Positions 47,993-57,198 of a stretch of 64,000 bases of DNA are shown piece by piece (the stretch's first letter is position 1; the number at the start of each line of letters is the position of its first letter). The DNA lies in assembly GCF_002252665.1 (NCBI RefSeq), contig NZ_NQKZ01000003.1:1-64000 (forward strand), given 5' to 3'. The DNA is from Synechococcus sp. 8F6. Lineage in GTDB: Bacteria > Cyanobacteriota > Cyanobacteriia > PCC-6307 > Cyanobiaceae. The position numbers and the translations under genes are program-made. Below the pieces are notes generated by a model, which worked only from the letters and a program-made list of their open reading frames with translations, did no database searches and had not been told where the DNA came from.

Positions 47993-48022
47993 AGGCCCTG
48001 GGTGGTGGTTCACTCGGGGCCT
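47993..48022. terminator. Weak terminator-like hairpin after murF
   Basis: aggccc (47993-47998) pairs with gggcct (48017-48022) around an 18-base loop, followed by ttcctttg. Stem length and T-run are poor. Its placement between the convergent murF and hli genes is the main support. Confidence 0.35.
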
Positions 48023-48049
48023 TTCCTTTGTTGAGCGATCGGACCTGGC

Positions 48050-48316
48050 TCAGCTGAGATACCAGCGCAGCAGCGCCGTCAGCTGGCCCACCATGCCCTT
48101 GCCCGTGAGCAGTTCGCCGGCGATGGCGGCGGCAAAGCCCAGCATCGCCACGCGTCCGTTGAGCAGCTCCACTCCGGCCAGAGCCCTGGTGTTCCAAGGT
48201 TTGGGGCTGGTCATGCTGGCGCCAAAGCGCTCCACCGGCTCGTACAGAAACTTTGATTGGTCGGAGTTTTCCGGTAGGTCGGAGTTCTCCGGGCGATCTG
48301 CGTTGTTCAGGCTCAT
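48050..48316 (-). CDS. hli: High-light-inducible protein (one-helix chlorophyll-binding)
   Basis: 88 residues, ATG 48316. The single membrane helix carries the chlorophyll a/b-binding motif E50[11 protein letters not shown] followed by [18 protein letters not shown]. Hlip/SCP proteins bind chlorophyll and carotenoid at the thylakoid and protect or assist photosystem II assembly under stress. The N-terminal 20 residues are a repeated PENSD segment encoded by an 18-bp tandem repeat (48261-48296). The ATG overlaps the glmU stop (ATGA), so it is coupled to a cell-wall precursor gene, an uncommon partner. Confidence 0.92.
   Translation of the reverse strand: MSLNNADRPENSDLPENSDQSKFLYEPVERFGASMTSPKPWNTRALAGVELLNGRVAMLGFAAAIAGELLTGKGMVGQLTALLRWYLS
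48261..48296 (-). repeat. 18-bp tandem repeat in hli
   Basis: tcggagttttccggtagg (48261-48278) and tcggagttctccgggcga (48279-48296), with a partial third copy beyond. Read on the minus strand they give a PENSD-containing 6-residue repeat. Confidence 0.75.
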
Positions 48317-49665
48317 GGGCGGGGACCTGTCCAGTTTTCCTTGACCAGCTGGCGGGCCCGGCCCAGGGCCAGCGCCCCATCGGGGACATCCTTGGTGATG
48401 GTGGATCCGGCCCCCACCGTCACGTTGCTGCCTAGCCGCAGGGGCGCCACCAGCACCGAGTTGGCACCGGTCTTGCTGCCGGCCCCCACCACCGTGCGGT
48501 GCTTGCGCATTCCGTCGTAGTTGGCCGTAATCGTGCCGGCTCCCACGTTCACCCCCGCGCCCAGGTCGGCGTCGCCGATGTAGCTGAGGTGGTTCACTTT
48601 CACGCCGCTGGCCAGGCTGCTGTTTTTCACCTCCACGAAGTTGCCGATGTGGCACTGCTGGCCGAGTTGGGTGCCCGGGCGGAGTTGGGCAAAGGGCCCG
48701 ATGGCGCAGCCATCGGCTACCTCGGCCTGCCGCAGGACGGAGTGGAGCACGGAGACGTTGGCGCCCAGTTGGCTGTCTTCAATCAGGCAACCGGGGCCGA
48801 TGCGGCAGCCATCGCCGATCGAGCTGGTGCCGCGGAAATGGCACTGGGGTTCGACCACCACATCTCGGCCGAACCGGGTGCCCTCACTGAGGGTGCAGCT
48901 GGCGGGGTCGACGAAGGTCACACCTTCAGCCATCCAGTGGCGCCGCAGGCGATCCTGCAGCAGGGCCTCACACTGGCTGAGCTGGAGCCGGTCGTTGATG
49001 CCGGTGATCTCATCGGCGTCGTCCACCTCCCGGTGCATGGCCGGGTTGAGCATGGCCACTGTGTCGGTGAGATAGAGCTCGCCCTGGTCGTTGTCGGTGG
49101 TGAGCTGCGGCAGCACCGCCGACAGCTGCTGCCAGTTGAAGCAGTAGATGCCCGCATTGGTGAGGGCGTTGCGGCGTTGCTCGTCGTTGCAGTCGCGGTG
49201 CTCCACGATGGCGCTCACCTGTCCATCGGGGCTGGCAAACACTCGGCCATAGCCGCTGGGATCGGCCAGCCGGGCGGTGAGCAGGGTGACGGCGGCGCCG
49301 CTGCTGCGGTGTTGCTCCAGTAAGGCGGCGAGAGTTTCAGAGCGCAGCAGGGGCACGTCGCCATTGAGCACCAGCAGATCGCCGCGGAAATCCCGCAATG
49401 GCTCCAGCAGCTGCTGCACGGCGTCGCCCGTGCCGTTCTGGGGCTGTTGCAGCACAAATTCCAGGCCGCTGTGCCCCTCCAGTTCCTGTTCCACCCGTTC
49501 AGCCTGGTGGCCCACGATCAGCAGGCGGCGGTCGGGCTGGAGGTGCTCACAGCTGGCCAGCACCCGCTCCACCAAGGTGGCGCCGGCCAGGGGCTGCAGC
49601 ACCTTGGGCAGGGCGCTCTTCATGCGCGTGCCCTTCCCGGCAGCCAACACGGCAACGGCAAGCAT
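48313..49665 (-). CDS. glmU: Bifunctional UDP-N-acetylglucosamine pyrophosphorylase / glucosamine-1-phosphate N-acetyltransferase
   Basis: Makes UDP-GlcNAc for peptidoglycan and lipopolysaccharide. ATG 49665 ([23 protein letters not shown]) gives 450 residues. The N-terminal nucleotidyltransferase domain has the LxxGxGTRM loop. The C-terminal left-handed beta-helix hexapeptide repeats acetylate glucosamine-1-phosphate ([17 protein letters not shown] near the end). It lies 42 bp after aroA on the same strand and overlaps hli by 4 bases. Confidence 0.96.
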   Translation of the reverse strand: MLAVAVLAAGKGTRMKSALPKVLQPLAGATLVERVLASCEHLQPDRRLLIVGHQAERVEQELEGHSGLEFVLQQPQNGTGDAVQQLLEPLRDFRGDLLVLNGDVPLLRSETLAALLEQHRSSGAAVTLLTARLADPSGYGRVFASPDGQVSAIVEHRDCNDEQRRNALTNAGIYCFNWQQLSAVLPQLTTDNDQGELYLTDTVAMLNPAMHREVDDADEITGINDRLQLSQCEALLQDRLRRHWMAEGVTFVDPASCTLSEGTRFGRDVVVEPQCHFRGTSSIGDGCRIGPGCLIEDSQLGANVSVLHSVLRQAEVADGCAIGPFAQLRPGTQLGQQCHIGNFVEVKNSSLASGVKVNHLSYIGDADLGAGVNVGAGTITANYDGMRKHRTVVGAGSKTGANSVLVAPLRLGSNVTVGAGSTITKDVPDGALALGRARQLVKENWTGPRP

Positions 49666-49707
49666 GGACAGGTGCAAACGGCTGGGCCGGAATCTACGCG
49701 GGCTGCT

Positions 49708-51042
49708 TCAGGGGGCAGGCTGGCGCAGGCGGGCCAGATCGTCCCAGAAGCCTGGGTAGGACACGGCCGCCGCCTCAGGGCGGTGCAGCTGGCTAGCGCC
49801 GGCGGCAATGCCCGCGGCCACCGCCAGGCTCATCGCCACCCGGTGGTCGGTTTCGCTGTCGACCGTGGCGCCGCGGAGCTCGGTGATGCCCGTGATCGTC
49901 ATACCGTCTTCGAATTCCTCAATCCGGGCCCCCATCGCCCCCAGTTGGCGGGCCATCACCGCCAGCCGGTCGGTTTCCTTCACCCGCAGTTCCTCGGCAT
50001 CGCGGATGCGGCTGGTGCCTTCAGCGCAGCAGGCCGCCACGGCCAGCACGGGGATTTCATCCACCAATCGCGGAATCAGGTCGCCGCCGATCTCAAAGGC
50101 CCGCAGGGGGCCATGGCTCACCTGCAGATCCCCCACCGGCTCGCCGGCCACATCGCGGGCATTGATCACCGTGATGTTGGCGCCCATCTGCTCAAGCACC
50201 TCGAGGATGCCGGTACGGCTGGGATTGAGGCCCACGTTCTCCACCGTGAGCGCGGCGCCGGGGGTAATCGCACTGGCTACCAGCCAGAAGGCGGCGGAGC
50301 TGATGTCACCGGGCACCACCACGCTCTGGCCGCGCAGGGTCTGGCCTGGCGTCAGGGTCACCACGGTGTTCCCCGCTCCACCCACCGTCAGGTCGGCCCC
50401 GAAGGCCCGCAGCATCCGCTCGCTGTGGTCGCGGCTCTGGGCCGGCTCAATCACGGTGGTGGGCCCCTCTGCGGTGAGGGCGGCCAGCAGGATGGCGCTC
50501 TTCACCTGGGCCGAGGCCACCGGCGTCTCGATCGTGGTGCCCTGCAGCGGCTGGCCCAGCACCGCCAGCGGGGCGAAGTTGCCGTCCTTGCGGCCGTGAA
50601 TCACGGCGCCCATCGCGGCCAGGGGCGCCCCCACCCGCCGCATCGGCCGGCCCCGTAGGGATCCGTCGCCGGTGAGCACGAAGTGGCGCCCCGCCCGGCC
50701 CGCCAGCAGGCCGAGCATCAGCCGCATCGTGGTGCCGGAGTTGCCGCAGTCGAGCACGTTCGCGGGTTCCTGGAGCCCATCGAGGCCTACGCCTTGCACA
50801 GTCACCGGCTCGCCGGCACGGATCTCCGACACCGTTACCCCCATGGCCCGCAGGCAGGCGGCAGTGCTGAGTGGGTCTTCGGCGGGCAGTAAGCCCTCGA
50901 TGCGGGTTGTGCCCTCGGCGATGGCGCCGAAGAGGAGCGCCCGATGGGAGATGGATTTATCGCCCGGCACCTGCACCGAGCCGCGCAGGCTGCCGCCGCC
51001 GCGGAGCTGCAGGGGGCTGGAGGCGGTAGTGGTCTCAGCCAC
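49708..51042 (-). CDS. aroA: 3-phosphoshikimate 1-carboxyvinyltransferase (EPSP synthase)
   Basis: Shikimate-pathway enzyme joining PEP to shikimate-3-phosphate. 444 residues from GTG 51042, with TTG 51048 also possible. Active-site blocks [34 protein letters not shown] and [16 protein letters not shown] are intact. It is first in an aroA-glmU-hli reverse-strand operon. The large-domain GNSGTTMRL sequence is the class with a typical glycine at the PEP site. Confidence 0.96.
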   Translation of the reverse strand: MAETTTASSPLQLRGGGSLRGSVQVPGDKSISHRALLFGAIAEGTTRIEGLLPAEDPLSTAACLRAMGVTVSEIRAGEPVTVQGVGLDGLQEPANVLDCGNSGTTMRLMLGLLAGRAGRHFVLTGDGSLRGRPMRRVGAPLAAMGAVIHGRKDGNFAPLAVLGQPLQGTTIETPVASAQVKSAILLAALTAEGPTTVIEPAQSRDHSERMLRAFGADLTVGGAGNTVVTLTPGQTLRGQSVVVPGDISSAAFWLVASAITPGAALTVENVGLNPSRTGILEVLEQMGANITVINARDVAGEPVGDLQVSHGPLRAFEIGGDLIPRLVDEIPVLAVAACCAEGTSRIRDAEELRVKETDRLAVMARQLGAMGARIEEFEDGMTITGITELRGATVDSETDHRVAMSLAVAAGIAAGASQLHRPEAAAVSYPGFWDDLARLRQPAP

Positions 51043-51095
51043 GGGCAAGCAGGGCGCTGGTGCGGCGATCCTATGGAGTGTGCTTTCCCCCGCCG

Positions 51096-51485
51096 ATGGC
51101 CTGGCTCCTGTCTCTGCTGCTCACCCTGTTGCTGGCTGTGCCCGCCTGGGCCGCGGCTCCTGACTCCCAGCAGCAGCCTCTGCAGCGCGATGCCTACCTC
51201 TGTGAGGGGGATCCGCTGCAGGCAGAGGTGTTTGCGGGGGCCGTGGATGCGCCTGGGATCGCCAACATCAGCGTGGGCACGCCACCGGGTGCCTTTGTCG
51301 TGCTCCGCTGGCGCGGTGTGAGCCTGCAGCTGCCGCGCACCAACAATGCCGGCGCGCCCAGTTACACCGATGGCCGCTGGTGGTGGAGCGCGGTGGACCC
51401 GGAGCACCCCGAGTTCAGGCAGCGCCGGGGCGGGGTTGAGCGTTACGGGTGCGAGCGGGGGGAGGCAGGGCCCTGGTCTGACTAG
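51096..51485 (+). CDS. Small exported MliC-like (lysozyme-inhibitor-type) beta-barrel protein
   Basis: ATG 51096 gives 129 residues with a clear signal peptide ([17 protein letters not shown]). The mature part has a Y-x-C start ([16 protein letters not shown]), a V-x-L-x-W central strand, [10 protein letters not shown] and a closing YGCE. Its two cysteines (C36 and C119) could close the barrel. This layout matches the membrane-bound lysozyme inhibitor (MliC/PliC) fold: YxCxxG near the start, a Y-x-x-G-x-x-x-W segment and a final Cys. It has no lipobox. It begins about 54 bp after the aroA start, divergent, and ends 5 bp before the deacetylase. Assignment by pattern only. Confidence 0.6.
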   Translation: MAWLLSLLLTLLLAVPAWAAAPDSQQQPLQRDAYLCEGDPLQAEVFAGAVDAPGIANISVGTPPGAFVVLRWRGVSLQLPRTNNAGAPSYTDGRWWWSAVDPEHPEFRQRRGGVERYGCERGEAGPWSD

Positions 51486-51490
51486 CGTCG

Positions 51491-52252
51491 ATGAGCTGCT
51501 CCGTTGTGTTGATCTTGGCGCCGCTGGCCCTGGTGGCCTGCCTGCTCCTACTGGTGCTGTGGCCCTCCTGGCTGATCCGCCTGGTGCTGCAGCCGCTGCT
51601 GCCCCAGGTGCTGTTCTGCGCCGGCGGTCGGCGCCGGCAGCTGGCGATCACCATCGACGACGGCCCGAGCTGGGCGGAGCAGCCGGGCGATCCCACCAGC
51701 CTGCAGCTGCTGGACCTGCTCAGGCGCCTGCAGGTGCAGGCCACCTTCTTTGTGATCGGCGAGCACCTGGAGCGGGGGGCGCCGCAGTTTGTGGCGCGGG
51801 CCCTGGCGGAGGGCCACAGCATCGGCAACCACCTGCAGCGCGATCGGATCTCCGCCTGCCTGGACGGGCCAGCGTTCATCGAAGAGCTGCTCAGCACGGA
51901 GCAATCCCTGCAGCGGGCCGCTACGCCCCAGCCGTTGCCGCTGCACTGGCTTCGCCCTGGTGGCGGCTGGGTGCATCCTCCGATGCTGCGCCGGGTGGAG
52001 GCCTATGGCTATCGCACCGTGCTCGGGTCGGTGTTCCCCTGGGACACGTTCCATCCGCCGCTGGCCTTTCAGCGTTGGTTTGTAGGCCGCAATGCCCATC
52101 CCGGCGCCGTTCTGGTGTTGCACGACCGGCCTGACACCATCGCTGCCACCCTCGGCACGCTGGCGGCTGTGGTGCCGGAGCTGCAGCGCCGGGGCTACAA
52201 GTTTGTGGGCCTGGATCAGTTGGTGGCGGATGACTGCGTTGAGGACGCTTAA
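51491..52252 (+). CDS. Membrane-anchored polysaccharide deacetylase (NodB domain)
   Basis: 253 residues. The N-terminal membrane anchor (VLILAPLALVACLLLLVLW) is followed by a NodB deacetylase domain. Motif 1 is TIDDGP (D56-D57), motif 2 is GHSIGNHLQRD, motif 3 LRPGGGW and motif 5 VLVLHDRP. In motif 2 the second zinc-binding histidine of the usual H-x3-H is D118, so metal binding may differ. Substrates of such enzymes include peptidoglycan, chitooligosaccharides and exopolysaccharide. The gap to the MliC-like gene is 5 bp, so the two are probably one transcript. Confidence 0.85.
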   Translation: MSCSVVLILAPLALVACLLLLVLWPSWLIRLVLQPLLPQVLFCAGGRRRQLAITIDDGPSWAEQPGDPTSLQLLDLLRRLQVQATFFVIGEHLERGAPQFVARALAEGHSIGNHLQRDRISACLDGPAFIEELLSTEQSLQRAATPQPLPLHWLRPGGGWVHPPMLRRVEAYGYRTVLGSVFPWDTFHPPLAFQRWFVGRNAHPGAVLVLHDRPDTIAATLGTLAAVVPELQRRGYKFVGLDQLVADDCVEDA

Positions 52253-52340
52253 GGGGGGTCTTCGCGTTCGTTGCTGCAGTCGTTGCCCATGGGTCCACTG
52301 GGGAACGTCCTTCAGCCGTTCAGCGTTCGGGCTCGATGGT

Positions 52341-52799
52341 CTACCCCAGCAGTAGCCCCGCCTCACTGTTGGCGCTGGCTTCGGCGCTGCGCAGATCGAA
52401 GAGCAGGTCTTCGAGGCTCAGGTCTTCCAGCGCCTTGAGCCGGGCCCGCTCCAGTCGCCGCTGCAGGGCCTCGGTGACCTGATCGGCTGGCGAGACCTCC
52501 TGGCCAACAGTCGGGCTCATGCCGATGTCGCCCCATTGCAGCGCAGCCCCTTCTCCCAGCCCGGCCAGCACCGCAGCCAGGCTGATCTCCCGCGCTGGCC
52601 GTGCCAGTTGGTAGCCACCCTGACGGCCCCGGCGCGCCACAAGGAGTCCGTGGCGCCGCAAGCGCAGCAGCAGTTGCTCCAGCATCGGCTCCGGCAGCTG
52701 CTGGGTCTGGGCCAAGGCGTGGGTCGACTGCCACTGCGAGGGGTGGGCTGCCAGCTCCAGCAGGGCCTTGAGGGCATGGCTGGCCTGGCGCGACAGCAT
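52341..52799 (-). CDS. Rrf2-family transcriptional regulator without cysteines
   Basis: 152 residues. An N-terminal winged helix-turn-helix (LSRQASHALKALLELA, QLPEPMLEQLLLRLRRHGLL, then ARRGRQGGYQLARPAREISL) is typical of Rrf2 proteins. IscR- and NsrR-type members bind an Fe-S cluster through three cysteines between about residues 90 and 110. This protein contains no cysteine at all, so it cannot bind a cluster by that route. Its ATG 52799 overlaps the ubiD stop (TGATG). The target genes are unknown, and autoregulation of ubiD is possible. Confidence 0.85.
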   Translation of the reverse strand: MLSRQASHALKALLELAAHPSQWQSTHALAQTQQLPEPMLEQLLLRLRRHGLLVARRGRQGGYQLARPAREISLAAVLAGLGEGAALQWGDIGMSPTVGQEVSPADQVTEALQRRLERARLKALEDLSLEDLLFDLRSAEASANSEAGLLLG

Positions 52800-54376
52800 C
52801 AGGACCGAGCCGCGAGCCGCTCCAGCACGTGCTCCAGGGTGTAGCCAAACAGCGCCGGATCGGGCTCCGTGGTGCCCACATCCGCCAAGCCCAGCTCGGC
52901 CCAGCGGGCATCGATGCGCGCCTCCAGCTCGGCTGGTCGGCCCAGCGGCTCGCCCCAGGGGTGGCGCTTCTCCGGGCCGATCTTGGTGGTGGCATCGATC
53001 GCCAGCCGGCCGCCCAGGCCCAGGCGTTCGCTGGCGAAGTCGAGCGTGTCGAAGGGGGTGTCCTCGAGCACGAACAGATCCCGCTGGGGATCCACCTGGG
53101 CGCTGATCGCCCAGATCACTTGGCGTGGGTCGCGGATGTTGATGCTCTTGTCGACCACCACCACAAATTTGGTGTAGGTGAACTGGGGCAGGGCGCTCCA
53201 GAAGGCCATCGCCGCTCGCTTGGCCTGGCCGGGGTAGGCCTTGTCGATGGCGATCACGGCCAGCTTGTAGCTCAGGCCCTCCATCGGCAGGAAGAAATCG
53301 ACGATCTCCGGGATCTGCTGGCGCAGGATCGGCGTGTAGATGCGATTCAGCGCAATGGCGAGCATCGCGTCTTCCTTGGGGGGCCGGCCGCTGAAGGTGG
53401 TGAAGTAAATCGGGTCGCGCCGTTGGGTGACGCACTGGATGCGCACCAGGGGTGAATCCTCAACGCCGCCGTAGAAGCCCATGTGGTCGCCAAAGGGCCC
53501 ATCGGCCAGCTCCTCGCCCGGCGTGATCGTGCCTTCGAGCACCACCTCGCTGTGGCTGGGCACCTCCAGGTTGACCGTTTTGCACTTGGCCAGCCGCACG
53601 CCTTCACCCGCGTAGAGGCCGGCAAACAGCCACTCGCTCAGCTGCACCGGAATCGGCGTAGCCGCCGCCATCACCAGCAGCGGGTGCACGCCAATGGCGA
53701 TGGCGATCTCCAGCTTCTTGCCCATGGCCGCCGCCTTGCGCAGGTGGCGGGCGCCGCCGCGCACGCTCAGCCAGTGCACTGTGAGTGAGTTGATGCTCTG
53801 CTGCTGCTGCCGGTACACGCCCACGTTGGGCGTGCCGGTTTCGGGGTCCTTGGTGATCACCAGCCCCAGGGTGATGATCCGGCCGCCATCGCCCGGCCAG
53901 GGGCGCAGCAGCGGCAGGGCATCGAGGTTCACCGCTTCCCCCTTGAACACCTGCTGGCGGCAGGGGGGGGTGAGATCGAGATCGGGCCGGGCCTTGAGCA
54001 CATCCAGCAGCACCGAGCCAAACCGCACCGCCTCGCGGGCGCCCTTGGGAGGGCGAGGCTGTTGCAGCAGGGCCAGGCGCTCGCCCAGGGCCTCGAGCTC
54101 CTCGGGTCGCTCCATGCCCAGGCTCCACAGCACCCGTTCCTGGGTGCCGAGCAGGTTCACTGCCACCGGCATCGACGAGCCGATGACGTTTTCAAATAGC
54201 AATCCCGGCCCGCCGGCCGCCAGTACCCGATCGGCGATCGCCGCCAATTCCAGGTCGGGATCCACCGGGGCAGTAATGCGGCGCAGGGCGCCACGGCTCT
54301 CCAGCAGCTCCAAGAAACCGCGCAGGTCCCGGCGGCTGCGCTGGCTGAACACGGGCGCGGCCATGGGGGCAGACAT
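52799..54376 (-). CDS. ubiD: UbiD family decarboxylase
   Basis: Prenylated-FMN decarboxylase, 525 residues. In cyanobacteria UbiD acts on 3-polyprenyl-4-hydroxybenzoate in plastoquinone synthesis. Recognisable blocks are GGRIITLGLVITKDPETG, NVGVYRQQQQ, ADGPFGDHMGFYGG and the C-terminal catalytic region FVVVVDKSINIRDP. The flavin prenyltransferase UbiX is not in this window. It is divergent from comB across 73 bp and is coupled to the Rrf2 gene. A solanesyl-diphosphate synthase for the tail is 4 kb away. Confidence 0.93.
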   Translation of the reverse strand: MSAPMAAPVFSQRSRRDLRGFLELLESRGALRRITAPVDPDLELAAIADRVLAAGGPGLLFENVIGSSMPVAVNLLGTQERVLWSLGMERPEELEALGERLALLQQPRPPKGAREAVRFGSVLLDVLKARPDLDLTPPCRQQVFKGEAVNLDALPLLRPWPGDGGRIITLGLVITKDPETGTPNVGVYRQQQQSINSLTVHWLSVRGGARHLRKAAAMGKKLEIAIAIGVHPLLVMAAATPIPVQLSEWLFAGLYAGEGVRLAKCKTVNLEVPSHSEVVLEGTITPGEELADGPFGDHMGFYGGVEDSPLVRIQCVTQRRDPIYFTTFSGRPPKEDAMLAIALNRIYTPILRQQIPEIVDFFLPMEGLSYKLAVIAIDKAYPGQAKRAAMAFWSALPQFTYTKFVVVVDKSINIRDPRQVIWAISAQVDPQRDLFVLEDTPFDTLDFASERLGLGGRLAIDATTKIGPEKRHPWGEPLGRPAELEARIDARWAELGLADVGTTEPDPALFGYTLEHVLERLAARS

Positions 54377-54449
54377 CAGGTCATTCCAGTCAAACCACTG
54401 TGACGGATGCCCCTGATTACTGTGGCGCTCCTGAGCTGTCGCAGCGCCC

Positions 54450-55223
54450 GTGCTGGTTTCCTACTTCCACACCTCCGAGTGCGTTCCGGCCCTGAATGTT
54501 GCGGCTGCAGGCGGGCCCGATGCAGCCGGTTTGCCTGATGCAGCCGTGGTGATCGATGTGCTGCGGGCCACCACCACCATCGCCTGGTCGCTGCAGAATG
54601 GCGCCGAGGCGGTTGAGGCCTTTGCCAGCCTGGATGAGCTGGAGGCGGCCGCTGCTGCCTGGCCGGCCGAAAAGCGGCTGCGGGCCGGCGAGCGGGGCGG
54701 CCAACGGGTGCAGGGCTACGACCTGGGTAACTCGCCCCTGGCGGTCACTCCCGAGCTGGTGGGGGGCAAGCGGATCTTCATGAGCACCACCAACGGCACT
54801 CGCTCCCTGGCGGTGGTCAAGCCGGTGCCGCTGCTGTTGACGGCCTGCCTGCCGAACCGCACGGCGGTTGCCCGGCGTCTGCTCGAGCACGACTGCAAAC
54901 GGGTGTGGATCGTCGGCAGTGGCTGGGAGGGTGATTACTCCCTGGAAGACAGCCTGGCGGCTGGTGCCGTGGCTTCGGCAGCCATGGAGATGGCCGTGGC
55001 TCCCCACATCGGCGTGAGCTGCGGTAACGATGAAATGTTGGCGGCCCTGGCCCTGTGGCAGCAGTGGCGCCACGATCCAGAAACCGCTCTGCGCTCCGCC
55101 AGCCACGGCCAACGCCTGATCGGCCTGGGCAACCATGACGCCGATTTCGCCTGCTGCGCCGCCATTGACACCCTGAAGATGGTGCCCTTCCAGGCGGAGC
55201 ACGGGGTGCTCAAGGCCAGCTGA
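54450..55223 (+). CDS. comB: 2-phosphosulfolactate phosphatase family protein (ComB)
   Basis: 257 residues from GTG 54450. The family motif [21 protein letters not shown] and [16 protein letters not shown] are clear, with later [16 protein letters not shown]. ComB removes phosphate from 2-phosphosulfolactate in coenzyme M or sulfolactate pathways of methanogens and some bacteria. Cyanobacterial homologues are widespread, but their true substrate is not established. No other comA/comC-type gene is adjacent. It is the first gene of a forward run ending with polyprenyl synthase. Confidence 0.88.
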   Translation: MLVSYFHTSECVPALNVAAAGGPDAAGLPDAAVVIDVLRATTTIAWSLQNGAEAVEAFASLDELEAAAAAWPAEKRLRAGERGGQRVQGYDLGNSPLAVTPELVGGKRIFMSTTNGTRSLAVVKPVPLLLTACLPNRTAVARRLLEHDCKRVWIVGSGWEGDYSLEDSLAAGAVASAAMEMAVAPHIGVSCGNDEMLAALALWQQWRHDPETALRSASHGQRLIGLGNHDADFACCAAIDTLKMVPFQAEHGVLKAS

Positions 55224-55264
55224 GGGTCCCTGACGCACCTTGGCAGTTCCCTTACAGTTCGCCC

Positions 55265-56101
55265 GTGCGTTTTGGGCAGTCGGTGAGCAGTTTTCTGGCG
55301 GCAGCTGTGCAGCTCACCAGCACCCCGGATCCGGATGCGAATTTCGCCGCTGCCGAAGAGCAGATCGAATTGGCGGCCCGCCGCGGTGCCGAACTGGTGG
55401 GTCTGCCGGAGAATTTCGCCTTCATGGGGGATGACGAGCGTCGCCTCGAGCTGGCGACTTCCCTGGCCGAACGCTGCAGTCGCTTTCTGGTCACCATGGC
55501 GCGCCGCTATCAGGTGACCTTGCTCGGGGGCGGCTTTCCGGTGCCGGCTGGTCCCGGCCAAACCTTCAATCGGGCTGAGCTCGTCAGCACCGAAGGCCAG
55601 CTGCTGGCCCAATACGACAAGATCCACCTGTTCGACGTCGACCTGCCGGACGGCAACACCTACCGAGAATCGGCCACCGTGCAGCCCGGCAACCAACTTC
55701 CGCCGGTGGTGGATGTGCCAGGGCTGGGGCGGGTTGGCCTCTCGATCTGTTACGACGTGCGCTTTCCGGAGCTCTACCGCCATCTCGCCGCAGCGGGAGT
55801 GGATGTGTTGATGGTGCCGGCGGCCTTCACCGCCTTCACTGGCAAAGACCACTGGCAGGTGCTGCTGCAGGCTCGCGCCATCGAGAACACGGCCTATGTG
55901 CTGGCACCCGCCCAGACCGGCCTGCACTACGGCCGGCGCCAGAGCCACGGTCATGCGCTGATGATTGACCCCTGGGGCACAGTGCTCGCCGATGCCGGTG
56001 TCGGTGTCGGTTCGGCGGTGGCCCCGATCGACCCGGGTCATGCCAAGCGGGTGCGGGCCCAGATGCCCAGCCTGGAGCATCGCCGGCCGGCCCTGTTCTG
56101 A
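55265..56101 (+). CDS. Carbon-nitrogen hydrolase (nitrilase superfamily, Nit1-like)
   Basis: 278 residues from GTG 55265, though the catalytic domain begins at SSFLAAAVQ and GTG 55283 is a likely alternative. The Glu-Lys-Cys triad is visible as E in LPENFAF, K in YDKIHLFDVD and C in ICYDVRFPE. The Nit-type motif HGHALMIDPWG near the end suggests a deaminated-glutathione or omega-amidase-like amide hydrolase acting in metabolite repair. It lies 8 bp before the cell-wall amidase gene. Confidence 0.9.
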   Translation: MRFGQSVSSFLAAAVQLTSTPDPDANFAAAEEQIELAARRGAELVGLPENFAFMGDDERRLELATSLAERCSRFLVTMARRYQVTLLGGGFPVPAGPGQTFNRAELVSTEGQLLAQYDKIHLFDVDLPDGNTYRESATVQPGNQLPPVVDVPGLGRVGLSICYDVRFPELYRHLAAAGVDVLMVPAAFTAFTGKDHWQVLLQARAIENTAYVLAPAQTGLHYGRRQSHGHALMIDPWGTVLADAGVGVGSAVAPIDPGHAKRVRAQMPSLEHRRPALF

Positions 56102-56109
56102 CGGTCCTG

Positions 56110-57198
56110 ATGCGTTGGCCTGTCAGCGTCAAGTGGACATCAGCCCTGGCGGCCCTGGCCTTGGTGTTGGCGGATCTGCCGGCCTGGGCGTCGTCGCTGG
56201 CGGCCTGGCGCATCACCCGCGCCGGCCAGCTGGAGCTGCGCACCAGCCTTGATGTGCGTCCCCAGGCGTTCTTTGAAGCGGGATCAGCGTTGCGGGGGCC
56301 GCGGGTTTGGGTGGATCTGCCTGGCGCCCCGTCCCGCACCCGCACCGTTCGGGGGGGTGGCGCTGTGCGGGAGGTGCGCATCGGCCGGCCCGATGGCTTC
56401 ACCACCCGCCTGGTGGTGGAGTTTGCCCCCGGCACCCAACTGGATCCTGGTGGGCTGAGGCTGGTGGGCACCGCCCGGGACCGCTGGCGGATGGAGTTGC
56501 CGGGGCTGGCCAATCAAACGGGCCTTGGTCTGGGAGAGGGCGATCTCGACGCCGTCAGCCGTGCTGGGTGGGACCGGGAGAGCACCTTCCCCACCTCCAG
56601 CACACCCCTATCGGCCGATGGCCTGCCGGTGGTGCCCCGGGGGCGCTTCAAGGTGGTGATCGATCCCGGCCACGGCGGACCCGATCCTGGGGCCGTGGGC
56701 ATCGGCGGCCTGCGGGAAACCGATGTGGTGCTTGATGTCTGTCTGCAGATGGCCCGGTTGCTGCAGGCTCGCGGCGTTCAGGTGCTGATGACCCGCACCT
56801 CTGAGGTGGACGTCGATCTCCCCCCTCGGGTTGCCTTGGCCAACAGCAGTGGCGCCGATCTGTTTGTGAGCGTGCACGCCAATGCCTTGAGCATGGCGCG
56901 CCCCGATGTGAACGGCATCGAGACCTTCTACTTCGAGGGGGCGGGGGCCGCCTCGCGCCGTCTGGCGGGGGCACTGCAGCAGCAGATGCTCGCCATTTCA
57001 CCTGGCACACCGGATCGGGGCGTGCGCACGGGCCGCTTCTTCGTGATTCGCCGCACGGTGATGCCTTCGGCCCTGGTGGAGATGGGTTTTCTCACCGGCG
57101 AGCTCGATTCCCGCCGCCTCGCCGATCCCGATTACCGCCGGCGCATGGCGCTCGCCCTCTCGGCTGGGATTCTCAATGCCCTGCAGGACCGGCCATGA
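56110..57198 (+). CDS. amiC: N-acetylmuramoyl-L-alanine amidase (AMIN + Amidase_3)
   Basis: 362 residues. An N-terminal signal peptide (ALAALALVLADLPAWAS), an AMIN targeting domain (about 30-130), and a C-terminal zinc amidase (Amidase_3). Zinc ligands and catalytic residues lie in VIDPGHGGPDPGA, LFVSVHANAL and ALVEMGFLTG. It splits peptide stems from peptidoglycan glycans for cell separation in the periplasm. The ATG overlaps murI by 4 bases downstream, so the cell-wall hydrolase and precursor genes are coupled. Confidence 0.94.
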   Translation: MRWPVSVKWTSALAALALVLADLPAWASSLAAWRITRAGQLELRTSLDVRPQAFFEAGSALRGPRVWVDLPGAPSRTRTVRGGGAVREVRIGRPDGFTTRLVVEFAPGTQLDPGGLRLVGTARDRWRMELPGLANQTGLGLGEGDLDAVSRAGWDRESTFPTSSTPLSADGLPVVPRGRFKVVIDPGHGGPDPGAVGIGGLRETDVVLDVCLQMARLLQARGVQVLMTRTSEVDVDLPPRVALANSSGADLFVSVHANALSMARPDVNGIETFYFEGAGAASRRLAGALQQQMLAISPGTPDRGVRTGRFFVIRRTVMPSALVEMGFLTGELDSRRLADPDYRRRMALALSAGILNALQDRP

